DNA from: G965232465 sp965276005
GTDB taxonomy: Bacteria; Pseudomonadota; Alphaproteobacteria; JAQWUY01
Assembly (NCBI GenBank): GCA_965276005.1
Contig: OZ254962.1
Coordinates: 2,542,001-2,606,000, forward strand
Reading direction: 5' to 3'
Length of the DNA: 64,000 bases
The stretch's first letter is position 1; each line of letters begins with the position of its first letter. Both the position numbers and the translations under genes were made by a program. Under the pieces are notes generated by a model. It was not told where the DNA came from and ran no database searches. It saw only the letters and a list, made by a program, of their open reading frames with translations. This document shows positions 36,120-43,025 of the stretch, piece by piece.

Positions 36120-36461
36120 ATGGTGACGAAACTACAAGTTATTCAAATCAGCGATGCGGCACAAAATCGCATCGGCGAGATTATGCACATTGCCCCCAAA
36201 GGGACAGTGGGGTTGCGGGTGTCCGTGTCGCAAGGGGGCTGTTCGGGGTATAAATATGACATCGATTTTGCCGACAGCATTAAACCGTTGGAAGAAGTGG
36301 TCGATTGTAAACAAGGCAAGGTCATTATCGCCCCTGATGCCATGTTGTTTTTAATCGGATCGACTATGGAATACAACGAAAGCACATTTAGCAGCGGTTT
36401 TGATTTTATCAATCCCAATGAAAAAGGTCGCTGTGGATGCGGGGAAAGCTTTTTGGTATGA
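36120..36461 (+). CDS. sufA: A-type Fe-S carrier SufA (HesB/IscA family)
   Basis: 113 residues from the ATG at 36120; the frame also reads from a TTG at 36102, which lacks support. It carries the three conserved cysteines, one in SQGGCSGYKYD and two in GRCGCGESF, which hold a cluster or iron. It hands clusters to apo-proteins. It lies 20 bp after sufT, and its stop overlaps the start of the mlaD-like gene (ATGA at 36458), tying the lipid-transport genes to this transcript. Confidence 0.93.
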   Translation: MVTKLQVIQISDAAQNRIGEIMHIAPKGTVGLRVSVSQGGCSGYKYDIDFADSIKPLEEVVDCKQGKVIIAPDAMLFLIGSTMEYNESTFSSGFDFINPNEKGRCGCGESFLV

Positions 36462-36919
36462 GTACGGAAAATCGCAATTTATGTATTGGCTTTATGGCAT
36501 TGGTGCTGGTCATTGGCGGTATATTTTTTGCGGTTGCGGGGCAAAAATCAGAGGCGGCTAGGCATACATACCATGCTGTTTTTCGCACCGTCGAGGGGGT
36601 AAAAATCGGTGCTCCCGTATATGTATTTGGCATTCAAGTGGGCAAAGTATCGCATATGCAGTTGTCCGATGGACAGGTAAAGGTTAGCGTAACCGTTGAT
36701 GCTACGGTGCCAATCCCCATCGATTCCAGCCTTGAAGTACAAACCGCCGGTTTATTTGCGGAAAAGAGTATGACTGTACTGTTGGGCTTCGAAGAAGATA
36801 TATTACAGGATAAAAACGATTTTATGTATGCGGGCAATGCGGTAGATGTGATGGGGTTATTAAACCAACAACTGGACATAAATATGGAAAAAAGAAAGGC
36901 TGAAAGCAATGGGTCGTAA
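36458..36919 (+). CDS. MlaD-like phospholipid transport protein, first copy
   Basis: 153 residues from the ATG at 36458. One N-terminal membrane segment (about 7-27) precedes a single MCE domain (about 35-115). The MCE domain reads YHAVFRTVEGVKIGAPVYVFGIQVGKV, followed by VDATVPIPIDSSLEVQTAGLFAEKSMTVLLG. MCE proteins form periplasmic rings that move phospholipid between membranes. An alternative reading starts at 36437. The 3' end overlaps the second mlaD-like gene by 11 bp. Tandem MlaD-like genes before DUF2155 are unusual in that most neighbourhoods have one. Confidence 0.82.
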   Translation: MSTENRNLCIGFMALVLVIGGIFFAVAGQKSEAARHTYHAVFRTVEGVKIGAPVYVFGIQVGKVSHMQLSDGQVKVSVTVDATVPIPIDSSLEVQTAGLFAEKSMTVLLGFEEDILQDKNDFMYAGNAVDVMGLLNQQLDINMEKRKAESNGS

Positions 36920-37355
36920 TATACTTGAAACGGTTTTGGGCATGCTGGTTGTTGTCGGTGCCATCGGTTTTGTGGTGTTTGGCATGCGTTATGTGGATGC
37001 GGATACGGGCAGCGATACATACACCGCATATGCCTATTTTAACAATGTGGGCGGATTAAAATCTGGGGCAGGCGTGCGGGTCAGCGGCGTACTGGTCGGG
37101 CAGGTCGAGCATGTGCGGATTAACATGGACGCATTCAAGGCAGAAGTTAAAATGCAAATTTCTGATAATATTGTCTTGCCTAAGGATACTTTGGTATCGA
37201 TTGCCGATTCCAGTTTGTTGGGGGGCAAGTATATTACTTTGCGTATGGGGACTTCTGCGGAATTGGTGCAGAACGGCGGGCGGCTTGACAATATCGCCGA
37301 TGTGGTGTCGTTGGAACAGATGTTGGGCAAGTTAATATTCTTGGGCACACAATAA
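36909..37355 (+). CDS. MlaD-like phospholipid transport protein, second copy
   Basis: 148 residues. It has a membrane anchor (about 7-28) and an MCE domain (about 38-120) with FNNVGGLKSGAGVRVSGVLVGQVEHVRI and LPKDTLVSIADSSLLGGKYITLRMG. It is closer to classic MlaD than the first copy is (GLLGGKYI-type loop). It starts inside the 3' end of the first copy. The products probably assemble together, either as a mixed ring or as two rings. MlaE and MlaF genes are not in the window. Confidence 0.88.
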   Translation: MGRNILETVLGMLVVVGAIGFVVFGMRYVDADTGSDTYTAYAYFNNVGGLKSGAGVRVSGVLVGQVEHVRINMDAFKAEVKMQISDNIVLPKDTLVSIADSSLLGGKYITLRMGTSAELVQNGGRLDNIADVVSLEQMLGKLIFLGTQ

Positions 37356-37365
37356 GCAATATATG

Positions 37366-37710
37366 ATGGGTCGCATACACATATTTTTGCCGCTATTAGG
37401 GGTATTGTTTGTGGCGGGGGCATACGCCACACCCCGACAGTACGCAGAATTGATCGTATTAAACAAAGTGTCCGCCCAATCAGAACTCCGCAAAGTGCCT
37501 GTGGGCGAAGCGGTGTTGGTGGGTTCGTTTTCGTTACTGGTCAAAGTATGCGACAAAGCTCCCCCAGAAGATCCCCCCGAATCAGGGGCGTATCTGGACA
37601 TAGTACAGAAAGGCGAAAAAATATTCGAAGGCTGGATGTTCGCCTCAGATCCCGCCCTAAACAGTATGGAACACCCCGTATATGACATTTGGCTACAACG
37701 GTGTTTGTAA
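37366..37710 (+). CDS. DUF2155 envelope protein
   Basis: 114 residues with a signal peptide (about 1-22, ending AYATP). The mature part has LIVLNKVSAQSELRKVPVGEAVLVGSFSLLVKVCDKAPPEDPPES. Then come FEGWMFASDPALNSMEHPVYDIWLQRC and the end of the protein. This is the DUF2155 pattern of alphaproteobacteria: a small periplasmic domain with two cysteines that usually follows mlaD. Function is not known. A second in-frame ATG at 37363 is equally possible. Confidence 0.85.
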   Translation: MGRIHIFLPLLGVLFVAGAYATPRQYAELIVLNKVSAQSELRKVPVGEAVLVGSFSLLVKVCDKAPPEDPPESGAYLDIVQKGEKIFEGWMFASDPALNSMEHPVYDIWLQRCL

Positions 37711-37769
37711 ACCCTGCCCAACCTGTGCCATAAACAACCCGTGTAATATCACATATGTTATAAAAGCAC

Positions 37770-37799
37770 TTGAAATATAGTCTTGTCATGTGGTATGTT
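37770..37799 (+). promoter_or_regulatory. Promoter of the DUF6088 gene
   Basis: TTGAAA (37770-37775), an 18-nt spacer and TATGTT (37794-37799). The start point would fall near 37806, which favours the ATG at 37819 as start codon. Confidence 0.45.
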
Positions 37800-37818
37800 C
37801 GGTGTCGAGGGTAAGACA

Positions 37819-38235
37819 ATGGCTACTGATAACAAAACCATATTAGAAAAAGTGAAAATGCGTGTTCAGCGTAGCCCTGATTCTGTCTTTTTACGGCGGG
37901 AATTTAATGATTTGGGTGGTAGTACGCAAGTCGGACTTGCTTTAAAAAAATTGGTTGAAAACGAGACTTTAATTCGTGTCGGATATGGTATTTATGTGCG
38001 AACTTATGTTTCGAAGTATACTGATAAAAGATTGCCAGAAAAATCTCTGCCCGAAGTTGCTAAAACAGTTTTGGCAAAATTAGGGTATGAAGTGGGAATG
38101 ACGAAAGCTGAGTTAGATTATAATAACCGCTTGTCTACTCAGGTACCAACGGGGCGAGTAATTGCTGTAAAAGGTCGGTTTTCACGAAATTTACAGTATA
38201 ATGGATATTCTATACACTATGAAAAATGTCCTTAA
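37819..38235 (+). CDS. DUF6088 family protein (AbiEi-like antitoxin component)
   Basis: 138 residues from the ATG at 37819, which has a GAGGG-type site upstream and agrees with the predicted start of transcription. An N-terminal winged-helix part reads VFLRREFNDLGGSTQVGLALKKLVENETLIRVGYGIYVRT. A compact C-terminal domain contains GYEVGMTKAELDYNNRLSTQVPTGRVIAVKG. The family is the regulator/antitoxin of type IV AbiE-like systems. The next ORF, overlapping by 17 bp, is an AbiEii-like toxin remnant, as expected of such a pair. Confidence 0.75.
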   Translation: MATDNKTILEKVKMRVQRSPDSVFLRREFNDLGGSTQVGLALKKLVENETLIRVGYGIYVRTYVSKYTDKRLPEKSLPEVAKTVLAKLGYEVGMTKAELDYNNRLSTQVPTGRVIAVKGRFSRNLQYNGYSIHYEKCP

Positions 38236-38461
38236 TGATGACTTAATCCAAGCAATTAAATTAGAATTAAGTATCGAACCTGCTTTTATCGAAAAGGATT
38301 GGTACATGGTACAAGTATTAGATGCCATATCTAAATTGGATTTTCGTATTCCCGAATTGTCCCATGTGGATGTAAAATTGGTTTTTGGCGGGAGTACGAA
38401 CCTGTCTAAGGCACATAAAGTTATCAATAGATTTTCTGAGGATATGGGGCATTTGGTGTAA
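38219..38461 (+). pseudogene. Truncated AbiEii/AbiGii-type nucleotidyltransferase toxin
   Basis: 80 residues from the ATG at 38219. It carries the opening blocks of the AbiEii family: PAFIEKDWYMVQVLDAI, then LVFGGSTNLSKAHKVINRFSED. These are the nucleotidyltransferase Gly-Ser motif and its Ser-Glu-Asp. It stops four residues after SED, whereas complete family members continue for about 150-200 more. All C-terminal catalytic and target-binding parts are missing. After the stop the frame stays open into the hsdS start at 38501. A deletion that joined this 5' end to the upstream flank of hsdS is the simplest reading. Confidence 0.7.
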
Positions 38462-38500
38462 CAAAGCGACACGGTTTACGAAATAAAACGGACAATAAAA

Positions 38501-39613
38501 ATGGCACGAAATCCTAAAATGCGCTTTAAACGCCCCGATGGTACTGACTATCCTGATTGGCAAGTTATGCGGTTGGGGGATATTACTTCGATAAAAACAG
38601 GTAATTCGAATAGAGAAGATTCCACAGAAACAGGACAGTACCACTTTTTCGATCGTTCTACTGATATTAGAGCAAGCTCTAAATATCTTTTTGATACACA
38701 AGCCATTATCGTAGGTGGAGAAGGTAAAGATTTTATCCCAAAATATTTTGTGGGAAAATTTGATTTACACCAAAGGGCATACGCCATCACAGACTTTAAA
38801 CAAAATGATGGTAAGTTTATATATTATTACATTTATCATAACAGACGGCACTTTTTAAAAATGTCTGTGGGTAGTACAATGCCTTCTTTACGAATGAACG
38901 CATTTACAACATTTCCTATAAACCTACCCCACCCAGACGAACAAAACCGTATCGCAGAATTTTTTTCTAATCTGGACGCTGTGATAATCGCTTATACGCA
39001 AAAAGTCGAATATTTGAAAAAATACAAAAAATACTTCATGCAAAACCTTTTCCCCCAAACAAGCGAAACTACTCCAAAAATCCGCTTTAGACGCTCCGAT
39101 AGTACCGATTATCCCGATTGGCAGGTTGTGCGGTTGGGGGATATTTGTTTAAAAGGCAGTTCCAATTTAACGATGAAAGATGTACATCGTGATGCCCAAT
39201 ATTATGTTTACGGTGCAAGTGGTATATGTGGCAAAACAAAGGACTTTATTTCCAACGAAAAATATATTGCTATAGTCAAAGACGGGGCTGTAGGCAAATT
39301 GTATTTGTGTGAGAAAAATACGCATATTTTGGCGACTTTACAGAAAATAACACACAAAGAAAATCATAATCTTTTATATATTTACTATGTGATGCAAACA
39401 ATAAACTTTGATAAATATGTTACAGGAAGTGCAATTCCACATATTTATTATAAGGATTATAGCAAGGAAAAAATATACCTACCCCACCCTGACGAACAAC
39501 AAAAGATAGTGGCGTTTTTTTCTAATCTGGACGATGTGATAACCGCCTATACACAAAAAGTCGAATACTTGAAACAATATAAAAAATCGCTTATGCAAAA
39601 TATGTTTATTTGA
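38501..39613 (+). CDS. hsdS: Type I restriction-modification specificity subunit HsdS, orphan
   Basis: 370 residues forming two half-repeats. Each half begins with a copy of PKMRFKRPDGTDYPDWQVMRLGDI or its near twin at about residue 193. Each contains a target-recognition domain and ends with LPHPDEQ...FFSNLD followed by a VEYLK-type helical spacer. This is the usual HsdS architecture: two target-recognition domains set apart by conserved helices. No hsdM or hsdR is nearby, so it is either an orphan able to retarget a methylase elsewhere, or a remnant. The two recognition domains differ clearly from one another. Confidence 0.9.
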   Translation: MARNPKMRFKRPDGTDYPDWQVMRLGDITSIKTGNSNREDSTETGQYHFFDRSTDIRASSKYLFDTQAIIVGGEGKDFIPKYFVGKFDLHQRAYAITDFKQNDGKFIYYYIYHNRRHFLKMSVGSTMPSLRMNAFTTFPINLPHPDEQNRIAEFFSNLDAVIIAYTQKVEYLKKYKKYFMQNLFPQTSETTPKIRFRRSDSTDYPDWQVVRLGDICLKGSSNLTMKDVHRDAQYYVYGASGICGKTKDFISNEKYIAIVKDGAVGKLYLCEKNTHILATLQKITHKENHNLLYIYYVMQTINFDKYVTGSAIPHIYYKDYSKEKIYLPHPDEQQKIVAFFSNLDDVITAYTQKVEYLKQYKKSLMQNMFI

Positions 39614-39710
39614 GATTAACTATTACAAACAAGACGGTAACAAAAATACCGACCCATACCAACAAAAAACCTTGCTTAAAAAATATTGGGGCGGGTATAA
39701 AAAATATGTT

Positions 39711-40277
39711 TTATGGCACCAGTGCTTTTATGATGTTGGGATTGTGCATGGCTGCCCCGCATATGGCGACTCCGTGTGCTCCGTGTGCTAAGGCGATGGG
39801 GGCGGTGTCTGCGGTTATGCCGCCTAAGGCAAATACGGGCACAGGGGCGTCTGTACAGATTTTTGCGAAGCTGTCGATACCCATGCCGGCGTATCCGCTT
39901 TTGGATATGCTGTCGAATACCGGACTCAAGGTGATATAATCGCATTCTCGAAGGTTGACAATGTCTTGTGCGGTGTGGGTGCTGATCCCTATTGGGTAGA
40001 TGGGGGCTGTTAGGTGCGGGGTGTATGTGTGTATGTTGACATGGCAGCCGATGCCAAACCGTTCGGCAATATCCGCTTTGCCCCATATGGATACCCTTGC
40101 CCCCAATGGTTCCGCATAGGCAACAATATCTTCGGTAAGGCGGATTAAGGCGGTATCACACATATGATATTCTCGAATCCCCACCCAAGGGGTGCCGCTG
40201 TCTAGGCACTGTTTTAGGGTGCGTGCGATGTTGTCGGTCAGGGTCGAGTCGGATATGACATATACGGATGCTAACAT
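39711..40277 (-). CDS. Thiamine phosphate synthase/thiazole tautomerase (ThiE/TenI family)
   Basis: 188 residues, short for ThiE. It has the TIM-barrel blocks WVGIREYHM, YPIGISTHTAQDI, YITLSPVFDS and VFALGGIT. The NDR motif expected near residue 75 in ThiE is absent (SIWGKADIAERFG instead). The GVHLGQ loop reads GCHVNI. These changes and the His in GISTH fit TenI, the thiazole tautomerase, better than ThiE, but the family is split finely and I keep both names. It starts in a TAATG overlap with the thiG stop, so translation is coupled. The operon is thiO-thiS-thiG-this gene. Confidence 0.72.
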   Translation of the reverse strand: MLASVYVISDSTLTDNIARTLKQCLDSGTPWVGIREYHMCDTALIRLTEDIVAYAEPLGARVSIWGKADIAERFGIGCHVNIHTYTPHLTAPIYPIGISTHTAQDIVNLRECDYITLSPVFDSISKSGYAGMGIDSFAKICTDAPVPVFALGGITADTAPIALAHGAHGVAICGAAMHNPNIIKALVP

Positions 40278-41050
40278 TATCCCCCAATTAACCCCATTTG
40301 TGGGCTAGACGCTTCGGCGTGGTATTTTTTTGCCATGCGTCCGCTGTTGTATGCTTGCCGCCCGGCGATAACCGCATGTTTAAACGCTGATGCCATCGTC
40401 ACCGGGTCTTCGGCTTTCGATATGGCGGTGTTCAGCAGTACCGCACTGCACCCCAATTCCATTGCCTGTGTGGCGTCCGATGCGGTACCGATGCCCGCAT
40501 CTAGAATCACCGGCACCTGTACACTGTTACAAATCAGTTCTATAGTGTACGGGTTGCAAATCCCCAATCCCGTACCAATCGGGGCACCAAGCGGCATCAC
40601 CGCTTTACAGCCTACGCCCTCCAGTTTTTGGCAAATCACCGGATCGTCCGTACAGTACGGCAACACGCAAAACCCCTTTTTAACCAATATATCCGCCGTG
40701 TCGACCAAGTTCTCTACATCCGGATATAAGGTCTGGCGATTGCCGATGAGCTCTAATTTAATCCATGTGGTATCCAGACTTTCCCGAGCAAGTTCGGCGG
40801 TTAAAATAGCGTCCTGAGCGGTTTCACAGCCGGCGGTGTTGGGCAAAATGATTTTGTCTTGTAATACGGCAAGTGGGCTGTGTTGGTATGTTTCTAGGGA
40901 TACCCGCCGAATCGATACGGTCACCATCTCCGCCCCCGATGCGGCAATGGCATCGATCATTGTTTGCTGATTCGGATACAAAGCGGTACCGACCAACAAT
41001 CGGCTACTCAGCTGCATATCGCCTAATATAAAGGGGTCTTGGGCTGTCAT
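40277..41050 (-). CDS. thiG: Thiazole synthase ThiG
   Basis: 257 residues from the ATG at 41050; the longer open frame (to 41245) lies over thiS and is not used. It combines deoxyxylulose phosphate, dehydroglycine and ThiS thiocarboxylate into the thiazole ring. Motifs are SRLLVGTALYPN, EMVTVSIRRV, and WIKLELIGN with the Schiff-base lysine. VMPLGAPIGTGLGI and VILDAGIGTASDATQAMELGC near the C-terminus complete the set. It follows thiS by 7 bp and overlaps the next gene by 1 bp. Confidence 0.94.
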   Translation of the reverse strand: MTAQDPFILGDMQLSSRLLVGTALYPNQQTMIDAIAASGAEMVTVSIRRVSLETYQHSPLAVLQDKIILPNTAGCETAQDAILTAELARESLDTTWIKLELIGNRQTLYPDVENLVDTADILVKKGFCVLPYCTDDPVICQKLEGVGCKAVMPLGAPIGTGLGICNPYTIELICNSVQVPVILDAGIGTASDATQAMELGCSAVLLNTAISKAEDPVTMASAFKHAVIAGRQAYNSGRMAKKYHAEASSPQMGLIGG

Positions 41051-41057
41051 GGGAAGA

Positions 41058-41270
41058 TTATCCGCCTTGAAAGGGTTTGACCACTTCCACCCTATCACCG
41101 TTTTGTAGGCGGCTATCGCCCCAGTCGCTACGGGGAATAAGGATGTTATTTTGGGCAACCGCAATGCCTGTGGTGGTGGGGGAAATACCGTGTTGCCGCA
41201 ACAAAGCGGCAATCGTTGTCGCTTCGGTGTAGATGGTATCGCCATTATATGAAAGAGTCGTGTGTGTCAT
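41058..41270 (-). CDS. thiS: Sulfur carrier protein ThiS
   Basis: 70 residues of ubiquitin-like fold ending in GG, as needed for thiocarboxylate formation. It contains TTIAALLRQHGI, GIAVAQNNILIPRSDW and GDRVEVVKPFQGG. It gives sulfur to ThiG. The adenylating enzyme (ThiF/MoeB) is not in the window. It lies between thiO and thiG. Confidence 0.94.
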   Translation of the reverse strand: MTHTTLSYNGDTIYTEATTIAALLRQHGISPTTTGIAVAQNNILIPRSDWGDSRLQNGDRVEVVKPFQGG

Positions 41271-41290
41271 AGTCCTGTTTTCAAATTGCT

Positions 41291-42406
41291 TTATGGTGTA
41301 AATCGGGTTGGTAAAAACGCTGGCATCATTGGATGCACCACCCCATCACAGATAAGATCTGCCATAATTTTACCGGTGGCTGGTGCCAATAATATACCAT
41401 TTCTGTGATGACCGCTAGCAATATATACATTATTTAGCGGGGTGTTACCTAATATGGGGGCGTCGTCCCGGGCGGTGGGGCGGTGTCCAACCCAGATTTT
41501 ATCGATTGTCAAATCTTCAATAGCCGGGCATATCCGCCATGCGGATTCGAGCAATGCGTATATCCCGCCGGCGGTGTTGTCGTCATTAAAGCCTTGTTCT
41601 TCCACCGTTGCCCCAATCAGCAATGTGCCATCTAGTTTGGGGATTAAATAGGTTTTTGGTGCCCATACCACTGTGTTTATCAGCCGATGTGGCATTTTTA
41701 ACGACAGCATTTGTCCTTTTAAGGGGCGAATGGGAACAGACATAATGGGGTTGAGAACAGCCGGTGTGTGTACCCCCGCACAGACCACAATCGAATCGCA
41801 ACGGTGTGTTGTCCCGTCCGCTAATGCTACCCCGTGTGCACTGTCGTTGTTGTGTGCTATGGAGGCTACGGGGGTGTTCTCAAAAATATCCCCGCCCAAT
41901 TTTTGTATGGCGGTGGCAAGGGCGGTGGTCAGGCGGACGCTGTGCACTTGGTAATCGGTTTTACACCACATACCGCCCACTGTTTTTAGGTGCGGTTCCA
42001 TTTTGTCGATGTCCCGTGCCGATAACATTTCTACTTCGACGCCGATTTTTGTTTGGTATTCGTATAAAAACCGCACGGTGTTTAAATCGTCTTGTGTGCT
42101 GGCAACCATCATGGTGCCATCGGTCTGATAGTCGATCGACACTCCAGAGAGGTGTTCGAGATCCCGGGCATATGTATCCCACAGCGATTGGGCGTACTGG
42201 GACAACTGCCAAAGATTGCGTTCGCTGGGTTCGTTTTCGATGCCGCCCGCCAGCATCCCCCCAGATTTATCGGTTGCCCCGCTGCCGATGCTAGCGGATT
42301 CGAAAACAGTCGTGTGCACACCTCGTTGTTGTAACGCATATGCCACCGCCAGCCCACAAATACCGCCACCAATAATACATATATGGTGTTTGCTGTGTTG
42401 TTTCAT
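41291..42406 (-). CDS. thiO: Glycine oxidase ThiO
   Basis: 371 residues from the ATG at 42406. The FAD site is GGGICGLAVAYAL at the N-terminus. Later blocks are SGGMLAGGIENEP, VCAGVHTPAVL, and GHRPTARDDAPILGNTPLNNVYIASGHHRNGILLAPATGK, which are typical of the ThiO family. It oxidises glycine to the imine that ThiG uses. The longer frame to 42430 adds an unconserved 8-residue tail. A TATAAT on the minus strand (42481-42476) about 70 nt upstream may be the -10 box. I see no TPP riboswitch in the short leader. Confidence 0.92.
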   Translation of the reverse strand: MKQHSKHHICIIGGGICGLAVAYALQQRGVHTTVFESASIGSGATDKSGGMLAGGIENEPSERNLWQLSQYAQSLWDTYARDLEHLSGVSIDYQTDGTMMVASTQDDLNTVRFLYEYQTKIGVEVEMLSARDIDKMEPHLKTVGGMWCKTDYQVHSVRLTTALATAIQKLGGDIFENTPVASIAHNNDSAHGVALADGTTHRCDSIVVCAGVHTPAVLNPIMSVPIRPLKGQMLSLKMPHRLINTVVWAPKTYLIPKLDGTLLIGATVEEQGFNDDNTAGGIYALLESAWRICPAIEDLTIDKIWVGHRPTARDDAPILGNTPLNNVYIASGHHRNGILLAPATGKIMADLICDGVVHPMMPAFLPTRFTP

Positions 42407-43025
42407 GGCACCAGTATACAAAAAAAACAAGGGGAAATCTATATCCTTTATATCGAATCGAACAGGGGCGGACGGATTATATACACCCTGTGTGGCAAAA
42501 TAATGCCTCGTAATGTCCGTCGATATTTTGCGTTATTGGGTACTTTTAATGTTTGATTTTTATCGATTCGATTTTTTGTATGCCTTTTAATGTCTGTGTA
42601 ATATCTGGATTTATAGGTTTATACATAAGATTTTCGACAGCCAGTACGATTTGTTTGTCAAGTACAAAAAACAAGATTTATGTATTTTTTTCTATTGTCA
42701 AAAATCTCTTGTTCATATATGTTTAGGGTCAGTCATAGCACTATATATGGTACAGAGTTGGAAATGGTACACTATATAGGCATAATATCAGACAGTTAAA
42801 CGATATCAGTGAGATTCGGTACGGGTTGGTCGAACCTGTGGCGGTGGTGCGAGTTGTTCGAGCCAGCGGTCGTGGTAGTCAAGTCGGTAGTCTGTGGTTG
42901 TCAAGTCAATGGTCTTGGTGGTCAAACTAGTAATGGTAGGTGGTATTGTGTCTGCGAGGATACGGTATTATTAAGGAGTAGCTATAAGCTTTGTTTTTAG
43001 TGAAAATGGAGTTTGCATAATATGT
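42407..43025. other. Divergent control region of thiO and nrdA
   Basis: 619 bp without a gene. It holds the -10 of thiO, an AT-rich middle, two NrdR-box-like palindromes (42738-42784), and a G/T-rich leader (about 42830-42940) with several GTCAAGTC-like and GGTAGT-like short repeats, whose role is unknown. Confidence 0.6.
42738..42784 (+). promoter_or_regulatory. Pair of NrdR-box-like sites and nrdA promoter
   Basis: GCACTATATATGGTAC (42738) and ACACTATATAGGCATA (42769) each resemble the ACACWATATATWGTGT NrdR consensus (about 12 and 10 of 16 by eye). They start exactly 31 bp apart, the known spacing of paired NrdR boxes. A TTGGAA (42758), 17-nt spacer and CATAAT (42781) promoter overlaps the second site, so a repressor bound here would block it. 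Confidence 0.6.

Noticed and set aside
41051..41245. 65-residue N-terminal extension of ThiG
   Set aside because: It runs over the thiS gene in another frame; the conserved ThiG sequence starts at 41050.
42407..42500. TPP riboswitch ahead of thiO
   Set aside because: The leader after the likely -10 box is only about 60-70 nt, and I could not find the conserved THI-box segments.
42830..42960. tRNA or structured RNA in the G/T-rich nrdA leader
   Set aside because: The short repeats do not fold into a cloverleaf, and no acceptor stem or T-loop motif is present.
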